Assembly: GCA_902794395.1 (NCBI GenBank)
Contig: CADBHB010000004.1
Span: 1 to 64,000 of the forward strand
Direction of reading: 5' to 3'
DNA length: 64,000 nucleotides
From: an uncultured Ruminococcus sp.
GTDB lineage: Bacteria; Bacillota; Clostridia; Oscillospirales; Acutalibacteraceae
The notes below the pieces were generated by a model. The model had not been told where the DNA came from, searched no databases, and saw only the letters and a list, made by a program, of their open reading frames with translations. Both the position numbers and the translations under genes were made by a program. The first letter of the stretch is position 1; every line of letters begins with the position of its first letter. Below, one piece after another: positions 7,386 to 16,979 of the stretch.

Positions 7386-8135
7386 ATGCCGAGAAACGAA
7401 ACACCCGGAACCGAGCGGGACGATTATGTTCCCAATCCCTGCGAGGAGCCGAAAAAGGAAGAAGAACACGGCGAAGAAAAATGGGAGCAGATAAACGAGG
7501 CAGGCTCTATAATAACCTGCCACAAGGATAAAATAATCCACTGCCTTACAGTCATCGGGCAGATCGAGGGGCATTACCTGCTGTCGCAGTCCAGCAAAAC
7601 CACCAAGTACGAGCACATCATCCCGCTGCTGGTGTCTATAGAGGAGGACAGCCGCATAGACGGGCTGCTTATCCTGCTCAACACCGTAGGCGGCGACGTG
7701 GAGGCGGGGCTGGCGATAGCCGAGGTCATTTCGGGAATGAGAAAGCCCACTGTATCCATCGTGCTGGGCGGAGGCCATTCCATCGGGATACCGCTGGCGG
7801 TGTCCGCCAAAAAGAGCTTTATAGCCAAAAGCGCCTCAATGACGGTGCATCCCGTGCGCACCACAGGGCTGACGCTGGGGGTGCCGCAGGCGTTTGAATA
7901 CTTTCAGCGCATGCAGGACCGCATCACCAACTTCGTGGTGGAAAATTCAGCCGTTTCGCGAGAGCGATACGGGCAGCTTGTGCTAAACACGGGCGAGCTG
8001 GTGACTGACGTAGGCACCATCCTCGACGGCGAGGACGCCGTTCGCGAGGGCTTGATAGACGCGGTGGGCACCGTGTCGGACGCGATAGACGCGCTCTATC
8101 AAATGATAGAGGATAATTCCGACAAAGAAAAATAA
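7386..8135 (+). CDS. tepA: ClpP-like protease TepA
   Basis: A 249-residue protein of the ClpP/crotonase superfamily, TepA (YmfB) type. It shows IGQIEGHYLL, LLILLNTVGGDVEAGLAIAE, VLGGGHSIGIPLA (putative catalytic Ser near residue 131) and MTVHPVRTTG (putative His). In Bacillus, TepA is a cytosolic serine protease linked to protein export and spore-protein turnover, encoded beside spoIIIE. Here UppP and FtsK/SpoIIIE also follow. The ATG at 7386 is preferred over 7356 because CGGAGGTG lies 7 bp before it. The charged N-terminus (about 40 residues) is probably disordered. Confidence 0.85.
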   Translation: MPRNETPGTERDDYVPNPCEEPKKEEEHGEEKWEQINEAGSIITCHKDKIIHCLTVIGQIEGHYLLSQSSKTTKYEHIIPLLVSIEEDSRIDGLLILLNTVGGDVEAGLAIAEVISGMRKPTVSIVLGGGHSIGIPLAVSAKKSFIAKSASMTVHPVRTTGLTLGVPQAFEYFQRMQDRITNFVVENSAVSRERYGQLVLNTGELVTDVGTILDGEDAVREGLIDAVGTVSDAIDALYQMIEDNSDKEK

Positions 8136-8166
8136 CGGGCGAAAGCCCGTACATAAGGAGAAGGTT

Positions 8167-9117
8167 ATGACAATTTTAGACGCGATCATCCAGGGCGTAG
8201 TGCAGGGACTCACCGAATTCCTGCCGGTTTCCAGCAGCGGACACCTCGCCATCACTCAGCACATAACGGGCGTAGCGGGCGAGGGAAACCTGTTTTTCAA
8301 CGTCATGCTGCACGTCGGCACCTTAGTCGCTGTTGTGGCGTTTTACTACAAGCTGATCTGGAGCCTTATCAAAGAGTTATTCAAAATGCTCGGTGATATT
8401 TTCACGGGCAAATTCAAGTGGAGCCAAATGAACTATGAGCGCAATCTCATAGTTATGCTCATTATCGGCTTGCTGCCGCTGTTTATCCTGTTCATACCCA
8501 TTCCGGGCACGGATATGAAGATAAAGGATCTGGCGGAGATCTTCTCCGGCGCTCAGATCCTGCTTGTGACGGCGATCTCTCTGCTGCTCACAAGCGGCAT
8601 GCTGACTATAGGAGCGGTATTTAACCGCCGCAACACCGCTGTCTCCTTCAAGCATATGAAGGAAGGCAAGCAGGGCGGCAGAGAGAGCTACACCGTTTTA
8701 GATGCTATCTGCGTAGGTCTTATGCAGACGGCGGCGGCGCTGCTGCCGGGACTGTCGCGCTCGGGCTCTACGCTAGCGGTAGGTGAGCTGCGCGGCATCA
8801 ACAAGCAAAAGGCGCTGGATTTCACCTTCGTCCTCGGCGTCCCATCAATTTTGGCGGCGGCGCTCTTGGAGGGCAAGGACGCGGTTGAGGCGGGCATAGA
8901 TGTCGAGCCGTCGGTCATAGCGGTCGGAGTTATCGTGTCCGCCGTGGTCGGCTATCTGTCCATAGTGCTCTTCAAGTGGTTCCTCAAGAGTGACAAAATG
9001 ATAGTGTTCATCATCTATACCGCGGTGGTCGGCTTGGCTTTGACCGTGATTTCCTTTATGGAGATAGCCTCGGGCACAAACCTGTTCACGGGTCAGCCTG
9101 CCGCTCTGTTCGCGTAA
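8167..9117 (+). CDS. uppP: Undecaprenyl-diphosphatase UppP
   Basis: A 316-residue polytopic membrane protein of the BacA/UppP family. Signature motifs are GLTEFLPVSSSGHL (about residues 16-29) and PGLSRSGST (about 194-202). It dephosphorylates undecaprenyl pyrophosphate at the membrane, recycling the lipid carrier for cell-wall synthesis and giving bacitracin tolerance. AAGGAGAAGG lies before the ATG, and the gap from tepA is 31 bp, so the two are probably cotranscribed. Confidence 0.95.
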   Translation: MTILDAIIQGVVQGLTEFLPVSSSGHLAITQHITGVAGEGNLFFNVMLHVGTLVAVVAFYYKLIWSLIKELFKMLGDIFTGKFKWSQMNYERNLIVMLIIGLLPLFILFIPIPGTDMKIKDLAEIFSGAQILLVTAISLLLTSGMLTIGAVFNRRNTAVSFKHMKEGKQGGRESYTVLDAICVGLMQTAAALLPGLSRSGSTLAVGELRGINKQKALDFTFVLGVPSILAAALLEGKDAVEAGIDVEPSVIAVGVIVSAVVGYLSIVLFKWFLKSDKMIVFIIYTAVVGLALTVISFMEIASGTNLFTGQPAALFA

Positions 9118-9198
9118 TCCGGCAACGCCTGCCGTTGCTGCGGGCGACCGTTATTCGCCTCTGTAACTGACTATTGAGTGTATAAAGGATGGTTTTGA

Positions 9199-11919
9199 TT
9201 GGCTTCAAAGCAAAAGAAACGGAATACAAAATCTAATAAGAATACGGCTTCGCGCGGCAAGGCTCCCGCCAAAGGCAGCCGCCGCGCTTCCGAGCCAACG
9301 AAAAGCGGGCTTAGCCCACGCGTCAAGTCTATCCTCTGCGTGGCGGCGGCGATCTTCTTTTTTGTTATGATCGTTTTCAAGGGCAAACGCTTCTGGACGA
9401 TGCTCCGCGCGGCGTTCATCGGCTTTTTCGGCTTCGGCATCGTTTTGGTGCCGGCGGTGTTCATCTACCTCTGCGTTATGAACGAAAAGGAAAAGTCGGA
9501 GATAGCCCACTTCAAGGCTAAGGTCACGCTCTGCGTACTTACCGTGCTCTTCGCGGGCGCGTTTTTGTACATAATCTGCGGTTCGCCATACACGCGCTTC
9601 GGTTTCTTTGCCGCTATGGGCAGCCTGTACCGCGACACCTACAACGCGGTCTGCGGCGACGGCTCGGCTTACTTTGTTTTCAGCGGAGGCATGCTGGGCG
9701 TTATCTTCGGTTATCCGCTGGCAAAGCTCTGCGGCGGAGTCGTGGGGCTGATACTCTGTATACTCGTTCTGGCTGCGCTTGTTTTCATACTCGCTAACCT
9801 GTCTGTCAGGGACGTTGCCAGAGCCGTACAGCGCGCAAAACGCGCGGGCAAAAAATCCATCAGGCGGCGCCGCGTCATAAGAAAGGCTAAAAAGCTGGGG
9901 GTAGACCCCGCAGACATCCGCGACAGCCGCATTGACGTCCCGCTGGACTCCGACATGTACCGCGACAGCATCGACATCCCGCTTGAGGAGGCTGCCCCCG
10001 TCAGGAAAAAGCGCAGGAAAAAGCCCGTAGGCACGGGTATAGACATCGACGTAGCGGAGCCTGACGACGGAAACGCCAAGGACAAGGACCTCTCGGAGGA
10101 TCTGATGAATATCATCGACAGGGTGAGCCGCGGCGACGGCGCCGACACCACGGTGGAGCACATCGCCAACGACATCTCGCAGGAGAAGCGCTCGAAACGC
10201 GTGGAAAGCGGAGCGAAGCAGGCTGATCCTCAGACGGTGCCTGTGCAGGTCAAGAAGGTGAAGAAGAAGGGCGCGGAAAAGCCCGCCGTTCCCGACGAGT
10301 TTGAAAACATCGGCTATCAGATGGGCGACAGCGAGCCGGAGCAGAAGGCGGAATCTAAGTACCATTACCCGCCGGTGCAGCTGCTCAAGCCGCCGCGCAA
10401 CAACAACGAGCAAAACGCGATGGCGGAGCTTCAAACCAACTCGCGCAAGCTTATCGATACCCTCAACAGCTTCGGCGTCAACGCGACCATCGTCAACATC
10501 TGCCGAGGTCCGTCTGTTACGCGGTATGAATTGCAGCCCGCACCGGGCGTAAAGATCAGCAAGATAACCAACCTCTCCGACGACATCGCCCTTAACCTCG
10601 CCGCCAACGGCGTGCGTATCGAGGCGCCCATCCCGGGCAAGGCGGCGGTCGGTATCGAGGTGCCTAACAAGGTCGTCAGCATGGTCTCTATGCGCGAGCT
10701 GATAGATTCCGATACCTTCCGCAGCGCGAAAAGCAAGCTCACCGCCGTGCTGGGCAGAGATATTGAGGGCGAGATCGTCGTCACCGACATCGCCAAAATG
10801 CCCCATCTGCTCATCGCCGGCACCACCGGCTCCGGTAAGTCGGTCTGCGTCAACTCCATCCTTATCAGCATCCTCTATAAAGCCTCGCCCGACGAGGTCA
10901 AGATGCTGCTCATCGACCCGAAAATGGTCGAGTTTTCCAAGTACAAGGGAATACCTCACCTGCTGGTGCCCATAGTTTCCGACGCGAAAAAGGCGGCGGC
11001 GGCGCTGGGCTGGGCGGTTAACGAAATGCTCAACCGCTACAAGATATTCTCGGAGTATGACTGCAAGGATATAGATTCTTATAATTCTTTGATAGAAAAA
11101 AATCTGAAATACATCGATGAGCATCCGCCCGTTCCCAATGAGGAAGGGGAGCTGATACAGCCCGTAATGGAAATCAACGGACTGCCCGTGCTCAAGGAAA
11201 AGATGTCGAGGGTGATAATCGCCATAGACGAGCTTGCCGATCTGATGATGGCGGCGCCCAGCGAGGTGGAGGACAGCATCTGCCGTCTGGCGCAGATGGC
11301 GCGTGCCGCGGGCATGCACCTTATCCTCGCCACACAGCGCCCGACCGTTAATGTAATCACCGGCTTGATAAAGGCTAATGTTCCCAGCCGTATCTCGCTC
11401 AAGGTGAGCTCCAACATGGATTCGCGCACCATCCTCGACGTGGGCGGCGGTGAAAAGCTTATCGGCCGCGGCGATATGCTGTTCTCACCTGTAGGCGCGC
11501 CCAAGCCCATCCGAGTTCAGGGCTGTTACGCCTCTGACGAGGAGATCGAGGGCGTGACCGCCTATGTGAAAAAGAGCGCCAAGGCTGAGTATAACGCCGA
11601 GATCGAGGAGAACATCAAGCGCATTGAAGCCGAGGGACTCGGCAACAAGAAGGGCGGCGGCTCCGACGAGGGCGACGACATCAACGTGGACGCCAAGATG
11701 GAGGAAGCCATCCAGTTCGTCATCGAGAGCGGACAGGCATCCACCTCAATGCTGCAGCGCCGTCTTAAGGTCGGCTACGCCCGCGCGGGCAGGATGATCG
11801 ACGACATGGAACAGCTTGGCATAGTTGGACCTCACCAGGGCTCAAAGCCCCGCGACGTGCTTATGACATACAACGAGTGGCTTGAAAGAAGAAACGTGCT
11901 TCAGAACAATCAGGATTGA
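9199..11919 (+). CDS. ftsK: DNA translocase FtsK/SpoIIIE
   Basis: A 906-residue protein. The N-terminus is basic, followed by about four membrane spans (residues 35-200), a long charged variable linker (about 210-400), the FtsK alpha/beta motor with Walker A GTTGSGKS (about 540) and Walker B-like VIIAIDELADLMM, and a C-terminal gamma winged helix (about 835-905, SMLQRRLKVGYARAGRMID) that reads KOPS/SRS polarity sequences. It pumps chromosomal DNA through the division or sporulation septum. The start is TTG, with AAAGGATGG upstream. A short intergenic element shared with the next gap (see findings) lies before it. Confidence 0.95.
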   Translation: MASKQKKRNTKSNKNTASRGKAPAKGSRRASEPTKSGLSPRVKSILCVAAAIFFFVMIVFKGKRFWTMLRAAFIGFFGFGIVLVPAVFIYLCVMNEKEKSEIAHFKAKVTLCVLTVLFAGAFLYIICGSPYTRFGFFAAMGSLYRDTYNAVCGDGSAYFVFSGGMLGVIFGYPLAKLCGGVVGLILCILVLAALVFILANLSVRDVARAVQRAKRAGKKSIRRRRVIRKAKKLGVDPADIRDSRIDVPLDSDMYRDSIDIPLEEAAPVRKKRRKKPVGTGIDIDVAEPDDGNAKDKDLSEDLMNIIDRVSRGDGADTTVEHIANDISQEKRSKRVESGAKQADPQTVPVQVKKVKKKGAEKPAVPDEFENIGYQMGDSEPEQKAESKYHYPPVQLLKPPRNNNEQNAMAELQTNSRKLIDTLNSFGVNATIVNICRGPSVTRYELQPAPGVKISKITNLSDDIALNLAANGVRIEAPIPGKAAVGIEVPNKVVSMVSMRELIDSDTFRSAKSKLTAVLGRDIEGEIVVTDIAKMPHLLIAGTTGSGKSVCVNSILISILYKASPDEVKMLLIDPKMVEFSKYKGIPHLLVPIVSDAKKAAAALGWAVNEMLNRYKIFSEYDCKDIDSYNSLIEKNLKYIDEHPPVPNEEGELIQPVMEINGLPVLKEKMSRVIIAIDELADLMMAAPSEVEDSICRLAQMARAAGMHLILATQRPTVNVITGLIKANVPSRISLKVSSNMDSRTILDVGGGEKLIGRGDMLFSPVGAPKPIRVQGCYASDEEIEGVTAYVKKSAKAEYNAEIEENIKRIEAEGLGNKKGGGSDEGDDINVDAKMEEAIQFVIESGQASTSMLQRRLKVGYARAGRMIDDMEQLGIVGPHQGSKPRDVLMTYNEWLERRNVLQNNQD

Positions 11920-12030
11920 CGGAAAGCGCTGTGATAAATATTTACAAGGCTTCCTCAACGTCGTAGAGGCGACCACTGCTCGCTCCTGCAACTGACAAAT
12001 GACTACGGAACACTATCTCGGAGGTTTACC

Positions 12031-13887
12031 ATGTTTCTTCCGATGAACAAAAAAGAAATGAAACAGCGCGGCTGGGAACAGCCGGACTTTGTATACGTCT
12101 GCGGCGACAGCTATGTGGACCACCCCTCCTTTGGGGCGGCGATCATCACGCGCGTGCTGGAAGCCTGCGGCTGCAAGGTCGTGTTTTTGGCACAGCCGGA
12201 TTGGCGCAGCGACACGGACTTCACGCAGTTCGGCAAGCCTCGGCTGGGCTTCATGGTGTCGGCGGGCAATATCGACAGCATGGTGGCACATTACACCGTC
12301 GCCAAGCGCAAGCGCCATGACGACGCCTACACCGCCGGCGGCAAAAACGGCAGACGCCCCGACCGCGCGGTTACGGTCTACTGCAACATCCTACGCAGGC
12401 TCTATCCCGACAGCCCCATAATAATAGGGGGTCTTGAGGCGTCGCTGCGGCGCTTTGCCCACTACGACTACTGGAGCGACAGCGTCATGCCGTCTGTGCT
12501 CTTTGACAGCCGTGCCGATCTGCTGGTCTACGGGATGGGTGAGCTGCAAACCGCAGAAATAGCCAAGCGGCTTAACGAGGGCTATCCCGTTGAAGCTTTA
12601 CAGGACATAAGGGGCGTATGCTATCGGGTGCGCACCGAGGACTATGTGCCGCGCTCGGCGGTTGAGCTGCCCTCTTTTGAGCGCGTGCGCGAGAGCAAGC
12701 GCGACTACGCCGTAGCCGCCCGCAAGGAGCTTGACGAAGCCGACGCGGTGCGCGGCAAAACGCTTATCCAGCGGCACGGCAAATACATACTGGTGCAGAA
12801 CCCGCCGATGCCGCCGCTCGATACCGCGCAGCTCGATCGGGTCTACGCTCTCCCTTATGAGCGGTGGTATCCTCCGTGCTACGACAGGGACGGCGGTGTG
12901 CCGGGCATAGCCGAGGTGCAGTTTTCCATCACCCACAACCGAGGCTGCTTCGGCGCGTGCAACTTCTGCTCACTGGCGTTCCACCAGGGCAGAGCCGTTA
13001 CGGTGCGCAGCGAGGAGAGCGTTATCGCGGAGGCCAAGAGCTTTTTGCGGGACAAGCGTTTCAAGGGCTATATCAGCGACGTGGGCGGACCCACGGCGAA
13101 TTTCCGTCTGCCATCCTGCGAAAAGCAGAAAAAGTACGGGTTGTGCAAGGGCAAAAAGTGTTTGGCGCCCAAGCCCTGCCCGCAGATGCAGGTGAGTCAC
13201 GAGGAGTATCTGCATTTGCTGCGCGAGTTGAGAAAGCTGGACGGCATCAAAAAGGTCTTTATCCGCAGCGGCATCCGCTTTGACTACCTGATGGAGGACG
13301 AGAGCGACGCCTTCTTCGAGGAGCTTGTGCGTTACCACATCAGCGGACAGCTCCGCGTTGCGCCCGAGCACTGCTCGGCGGCGGTGCTCGACAAAATGGG
13401 CAAGCCGCATATCGAAGCCTACAAAAAGTTCTGCGACAAATTCTACGCGCTGACCGAGGAAGAGGGGAAGGAGCAGTATGTGGTGCCCTATCTTATGAGC
13501 TCGCACCCCGGTTCGACTTTAAAGGATGCGGTGGAGCTGGCGCTTTTCTGCAAAAAACAGAACCTTCACCCCAAGCAGGTGCAGGACTTTTATCCCACGC
13601 CCGGCACCGTTTCCACGGCTATGTTTTACACGGAGCTCGACCCCTACACGCTTGAGCCGGTGTATGTCCCCAAGACCGAGCGTGAAAAAGAGATGCAGCG
13701 CGCCCTGCTGCAATATTTCATCCCCGAAAACAGACAGAAGGTCATAAAGGCGCTGACAGCCGCCGGCAGACAAGACCTGATAGGCAGCGGAAAGCACTGT
13801 CTTGTCACGGGAAATGTGCCTCGGCAAAGCAAACAGCAGGCAAAGAAAAACAAGTACGCGCGGTATTCACGGAAGAAGAGGCGCTAG
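12031..13887 (+). CDS. YgiQ family radical SAM protein
   Basis: A 618-residue protein matching the YgiQ/UPF0313 family: N-terminal B12-binding-like region (MFLPMNKKEMKQRGW, DFVYVCGDSYVDHPSFG, IGGLEASLRRFAHYDYW), a radical SAM core with RGCFGACNFC (cluster cysteines about 306, 310, 313), and a C-terminal DUF3362-type region ending in a basic tail (KQQAKKNKYARYSRKKRR). The reaction catalysed is unknown. The ATG has CGGAGGTTTACC upstream. It is probably transcribed after ftsK (111 bp gap) and before a separate tyrS promoter. Confidence 0.92.
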   Translation: MFLPMNKKEMKQRGWEQPDFVYVCGDSYVDHPSFGAAIITRVLEACGCKVVFLAQPDWRSDTDFTQFGKPRLGFMVSAGNIDSMVAHYTVAKRKRHDDAYTAGGKNGRRPDRAVTVYCNILRRLYPDSPIIIGGLEASLRRFAHYDYWSDSVMPSVLFDSRADLLVYGMGELQTAEIAKRLNEGYPVEALQDIRGVCYRVRTEDYVPRSAVELPSFERVRESKRDYAVAARKELDEADAVRGKTLIQRHGKYILVQNPPMPPLDTAQLDRVYALPYERWYPPCYDRDGGVPGIAEVQFSITHNRGCFGACNFCSLAFHQGRAVTVRSEESVIAEAKSFLRDKRFKGYISDVGGPTANFRLPSCEKQKKYGLCKGKKCLAPKPCPQMQVSHEEYLHLLRELRKLDGIKKVFIRSGIRFDYLMEDESDAFFEELVRYHISGQLRVAPEHCSAAVLDKMGKPHIEAYKKFCDKFYALTEEEGKEQYVVPYLMSSHPGSTLKDAVELALFCKKQNLHPKQVQDFYPTPGTVSTAMFYTELDPYTLEPVYVPKTEREKEMQRALLQYFIPENRQKVIKALTAAGRQDLIGSGKHCLVTGNVPRQSKQQAKKNKYARYSRKKRR

Positions 13888-13908
13888 CGTCACGCTTTGA
13901 AAAAAGGC

Positions 13909-13937
13909 TTGACCTTTGTACAAAAAAAGATTATACT
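13909..13937 (+). promoter_or_regulatory. SigA promoter of tyrS
   Basis: TTGACC (13909-13914), 17 bp, TATACT (13932-13937). The leader to the ATG at 13991 is only about 47 nt, too short for a T-box. Confidence 0.82.
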
Positions 13938-13990
13938 AGTATCAGTGTATTGCACAAATCGACAGATTTTTTATCGAAAGGAAATCAACC

Positions 13991-15214
13991 ATGGGAGTAT
14001 ATGAAGAACTGATCGCGAGAGGGTTGATCGCGCAGGTAACAGACGAGGAAGAGATCAGAGAGCTTGTCAACAGCGGCAAAGCGGTGTTCTACATCGGCTT
14101 TGACCCCACTGCCGACAGCCTGCACGTTGGTCACTTTATGGCGCTGTGCCTGATGAAGCGCCTTCAAATGGCGGGCAACAAGCCCATCGCCCTTATCGGC
14201 GGCGGCACCGCGATGATCGGCGACCCCTCGGGACGCACCGATATGCGTCAGATGATGACTAAGGAAACCATTCAGCACAATGTCGACTGCTTCAAAAAGC
14301 AGATGAGCAAGTTTATCGACTTTTCTGACGACAAGGCTATGCTCGTAAACAATGCCGACTGGCTGCTCGACCTCAACTACGTGGAGCTGCTCCGCGAGGT
14401 GGGCGCGTGCTTCAGCGTCAACCGTATGCTGACGGCGGAGTGCTACAAGCAGAGAATGGAAAGAGGACTCAGCTTCCTCGAATTTAACTACATGATAATG
14501 CAGTCCTACGACTTCTACGCGCTCTATCAGCGCTACGGCTGCAATATGCAGTTCGGCGGCGACGACCAGTGGAGCAATATGCTGGGCGGCACCGAGCTCA
14601 TCCGCCGCAAGCTGGGCAAGGACGCCTACGCCATGACTATCAACCTGCTGCTCAATTCCGAGGGCAAAAAGATGGGCAAGACCCAGTCGGGCGCGGTGTG
14701 GCTCTCCGCCGAAAAGACCAGCCCCTACGACTTCTATCAGTACTGGCGCAACGTGGACGACGCGGACGTGGTGAAGTGCCTGAAAATGCTCACCTTCCTG
14801 CCGCTTGAGGAGATCGAAGAGCTTGCAAAGCTCGAGGGCAGCGAGATCAACAAGGCAAAGGAAGTCCTCGCCTACGAGCTGACGACGATGATCCACGGCA
14901 AGGAAGAAGCGGACAAGGCGCAGGAGGCGGCGCGCGCGCTGTTCGGCAGCAAGCAGAACACCGACAATATGCCCTCCACCGCGCTTTCCGAAGATGATTT
15001 TGCCGACGACGGCATTACCGTTCTCGACCTGCTCTCCAAGTGCGGGCTCATCCCCTCCAAAAAAGAGGGCAGACGCCTGATCGAGCAGGGCGGTATCTCC
15101 GTGGACGATGAAAAGATCACCGACGTTTACGCTTCCGTTCCCAAGACCGCGTTCGAGAAGGGTCACGTCATCATCAAGAAGGGCAAAAAGACCTTCCACA
15201 AGGCTATTCTTTAA
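13991..15214 (+). CDS. tyrS: Tyrosine--tRNA ligase
   Basis: A 407-residue class I aminoacyl-tRNA synthetase, TyrS type. The HIGH motif appears as HVGHF (about residue 45) and the KMSKS motif as KMGKT (about 227); [10 protein letters not shown] and [12 protein letters not shown] belong to the tyrosine-binding site. A C-terminal S4 RNA-binding domain runs from about 345 to 405 ([20 protein letters not shown]). It charges tRNA-Tyr. The ATG follows CGAAAGGAAATCAACC. Confidence 0.96.
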   Translation: MGVYEELIARGLIAQVTDEEEIRELVNSGKAVFYIGFDPTADSLHVGHFMALCLMKRLQMAGNKPIALIGGGTAMIGDPSGRTDMRQMMTKETIQHNVDCFKKQMSKFIDFSDDKAMLVNNADWLLDLNYVELLREVGACFSVNRMLTAECYKQRMERGLSFLEFNYMIMQSYDFYALYQRYGCNMQFGGDDQWSNMLGGTELIRRKLGKDAYAMTINLLLNSEGKKMGKTQSGAVWLSAEKTSPYDFYQYWRNVDDADVVKCLKMLTFLPLEEIEELAKLEGSEINKAKEVLAYELTTMIHGKEEADKAQEAARALFGSKQNTDNMPSTALSEDDFADDGITVLDLLSKCGLIPSKKEGRRLIEQGGISVDDEKITDVYASVPKTAFEKGHVIIKKGKKTFHKAIL

Positions 15215-15279
15215 AGCCCGCGTCGGGTTTCAGAGTGGATTTAAGCAGTTTTTCTGCTAAAATATAAGGAAAGAAGGAA

Positions 15280-15708
15280 ATGTTCAAAATGAAAATGTTA
15301 AAGGAATTCAAAGAATTCATTATGCGCGGCAACGTAATGGATATGGCAGTCGGCGTTATCATCGGCGGCGCCTTTACGGCGATCGTCACCTCGCTGACCG
15401 AGGATATCCTCTCGCCGTTCCTCGGCTTGTTCGGCGGTAAGAACTTTGATTCACTGACCGCGAATTTCGCGGGCGTAACGCTGTACTACGGCAAATTCCT
15501 CACCGCGATCCTCAACTTCCTGATTATCGCGCTGGTTATCTTCCTGCTGGTCAAGGGCATCAACAAGATCATGTCCATCGGCAAGAAGAAGGAAGAAGAG
15601 CCCGAACCCACCACAAAGGTTTGCCCCTTCTGCTGCTCCGAGATCGACATCAAGGCGACCCGCTGCCCGCACTGCACCAGCGAGGTACCCGAGGTCATCG
15701 AGAGTTAG
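15280..15708 (+). CDS. mscL: Large-conductance mechanosensitive channel MscL with C-terminal zinc ribbon
   Basis: A 142-residue protein. The MscL signature [22 protein letters not shown] (split here at residue 20 by family convention) begins at about residue 9, with TM1 at about 20-45 and TM2 at about 75-95. After a short acidic linker comes [18 protein letters not shown] (about 114-131), a treble-clef/zinc-ribbon motif absent from E. coli MscL. The homopentameric channel releases solutes on hypo-osmotic shock. The ribbon may stabilise or regulate the cytoplasmic bundle; this is inference. Start ATG 15280 with AAGGA upstream; ATG 15289 is possible. Confidence 0.93.
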   Translation: MFKMKMLKEFKEFIMRGNVMDMAVGVIIGGAFTAIVTSLTEDILSPFLGLFGGKNFDSLTANFAGVTLYYGKFLTAILNFLIIALVIFLLVKGINKIMSIGKKKEEEPEPTTKVCPFCCSEIDIKATRCPHCTSEVPEVIES

Positions 15709-15733
15709 TATCAAAAACTGTTGTGTACATATC

Positions 15734-15764
15734 AAAGGCGCGCCCTTGCGACGCGCCTTTTTTT
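15734..15764 (+). terminator. Terminator of mscL
   Basis: AAAGGCGCG (15734-15742) pairs with CGCGCCTTT (15752-15760), followed by a T-tract. Confidence 0.85.
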
Positions 15765-15789
15765 GTAAAAAATGAAAGGAAGGAAAAAC

Positions 15790-16017
15790 ATGAGAGAAAA
15801 CACACCTTCTGCCTTCGGTTGGTTTGGCAGGATATTACTGACATACATCCCCGTCGTGGGAATTATCTGCCTGCTGGTCTGGGCGTTCGGCGGCACCTCC
15901 TGTCCCGCGGTAAAAACATGGGCGAGAGCGCAGTTTTTGTTTGTGCTTATCCCCATGGCTATCATCGCCGTAATGGCGCTCACCGGCAATATCAATTCCG
16001 TGACGTTCTGGAAATGA
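15790..16017 (+). CDS. Small two-span membrane protein, function unknown
   Basis: A 75-residue protein with two hydrophobic segments (about residues 14-32, ILLTYIPVVGIICLLVWAF, and about 45-65, FLFVLIPMAIIAVMALTG) and a short polar loop containing GTSCPAVKTWARAQ. GGAAGGAAAAAC precedes the ATG at 15790, which is preferred over an upstream in-frame ATG at 15772. It lies between mscL and a zinc-ribbon/PASTA membrane protein; the layout FGRILLTYIPVVGI...VKTWARAQ resembles small uncharacterised Clostridia proteins. No function is assigned. Confidence 0.7.
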   Translation: MRENTPSAFGWFGRILLTYIPVVGIICLLVWAFGGTSCPAVKTWARAQFLFVLIPMAIIAVMALTGNINSVTFWK

Positions 16018-16062
16018 GGTCAAGGCGCTGCACACACGGCAGCGAGCTAAGGAGGGATAGCT

Positions 16063-16869
16063 ATGCAGTGCCGCTTCTGCGGAGAGCATTTTCCGGGACA
16101 GTATAATATTTGTCCGGGCTGCGGAGCACCGGTGCCCCCGCCCGAGGCAAACCGCGGTCAAAGCGGTAACTCCAACCGCGTGTTCATCATACTGATATGC
16201 ATTTTGTCGGGCGTACTGGTCATAGGCGCGTTGGTCACATTCATCCTCGTAAGCAGTATGCGCGAGGACGACCGACACGAAGTTTCGGCGTCTCAGCCTG
16301 TGACCGTCGCTGATACACCCACTGTGCTTTCGGCGCCGACGAAGCCGGCTTCCTCAGCGCCGCCGACAACAGCCGACGACACGACAACGGTGCCCGATGT
16401 AACAGGCTCTCCCTCGGATGACGCTATCCGCTATCTAACGCAGGCGGGGCTTACCTATGAGATCGTTTTGGAGGAGAGCGCCGACACAAGCCCTGACGCT
16501 GTCATACGTCAGTCCCTGTCACCTCGGACTTCGGTGCCCAAGGGGACAAAGGTGACGCTTTACGTCGCAAAGCCGGTCGCGTCCGCGCCTGCCACGCAGC
16601 CGCCCACGCAGCCGCCTACTCAACCGCAGACTCAGCCGTCCGCTACGGAGGCTGACGCCTGCCCGTACCTGATCAAGGTGTTTCCGCCAGTCTATATCTT
16701 CGAGCAGCCCTCGCACGGTTCATCGGTGGCGATGACCCTTGACGGCGAGGGAATTTACACCATTGTGGAGGAGAGCTTCGACGGCGGCGAATGGTGGGGT
16801 AAGCTCAAATCAGGCGCCGGCTGGGTCGATTTGAACGACATCATCGCAAACGGCGGATATGTTATGTAG
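16063..16869 (+). CDS. Membrane protein with zinc ribbon, PASTA and SH3-like domains
   Basis: A 268-residue protein. An N-terminal zinc ribbon (Cys3, Cys6, Cys17, Cys20) is followed by a membrane span (about 38-65), a T/S/P-rich stalk, one PASTA domain (about 110-171, VPDVTGSPSDDAIRYLTQAG to SVPKGTKVTLYVA), a PPTQPPTQPQTQP linker, and an SH3b-like domain (about 205-262, SFDGGEWWGKLKSGAGWVDL). The inferred topology has the ribbon inside and PASTA/SH3b outside, where they would bind muropeptide or peptidoglycan. It lacks a kinase domain. AAGGAGGG precedes the ATG. It could be a wall sensor; this is inferred. Confidence 0.8.
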   Translation: MQCRFCGEHFPGQYNICPGCGAPVPPPEANRGQSGNSNRVFIILICILSGVLVIGALVTFILVSSMREDDRHEVSASQPVTVADTPTVLSAPTKPASSAPPTTADDTTTVPDVTGSPSDDAIRYLTQAGLTYEIVLEESADTSPDAVIRQSLSPRTSVPKGTKVTLYVAKPVASAPATQPPTQPPTQPQTQPSATEADACPYLIKVFPPVYIFEQPSHGSSVAMTLDGEGIYTIVEESFDGGEWWGKLKSGAGWVDLNDIIANGGYVM

Positions 16870-16929
16870 CCAATGCTTTTCGGTTCTGTGTTTGCGCAGG
16901 AAAAGCGGCTCGTTTTGGCGATCATTAAG

Positions 16930-16958
16930 AAAGGCGCGTCCGTGCGACGCGCCTTTTG
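16930..16958. terminator. Bidirectional terminator
   Basis: AAAGGCGCGTC (16930-16940) pairs with GACGCGCCTTT (16946-16956) around a CGTGC loop, between convergent genes. Confidence 0.82.
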
Positions 16959-16979
16959 CGTTATACAGTTATTAAACGG

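Noticed and set aside
9205..11319. Long open frame on the minus strand inside ftsK
   Set aside because: It is an antisense shadow of the G+C-rich ftsK codons, with low-complexity R/H/L/V content. Similar shadows oppose the endolysin, tyrS, uvrA and rnjA genes.
13938..13990. T-box riboswitch before tyrS
   Set aside because: Only about 47 nt separate the promoter from the ATG; there is no room for stem I, the T-box sequence and a terminator.
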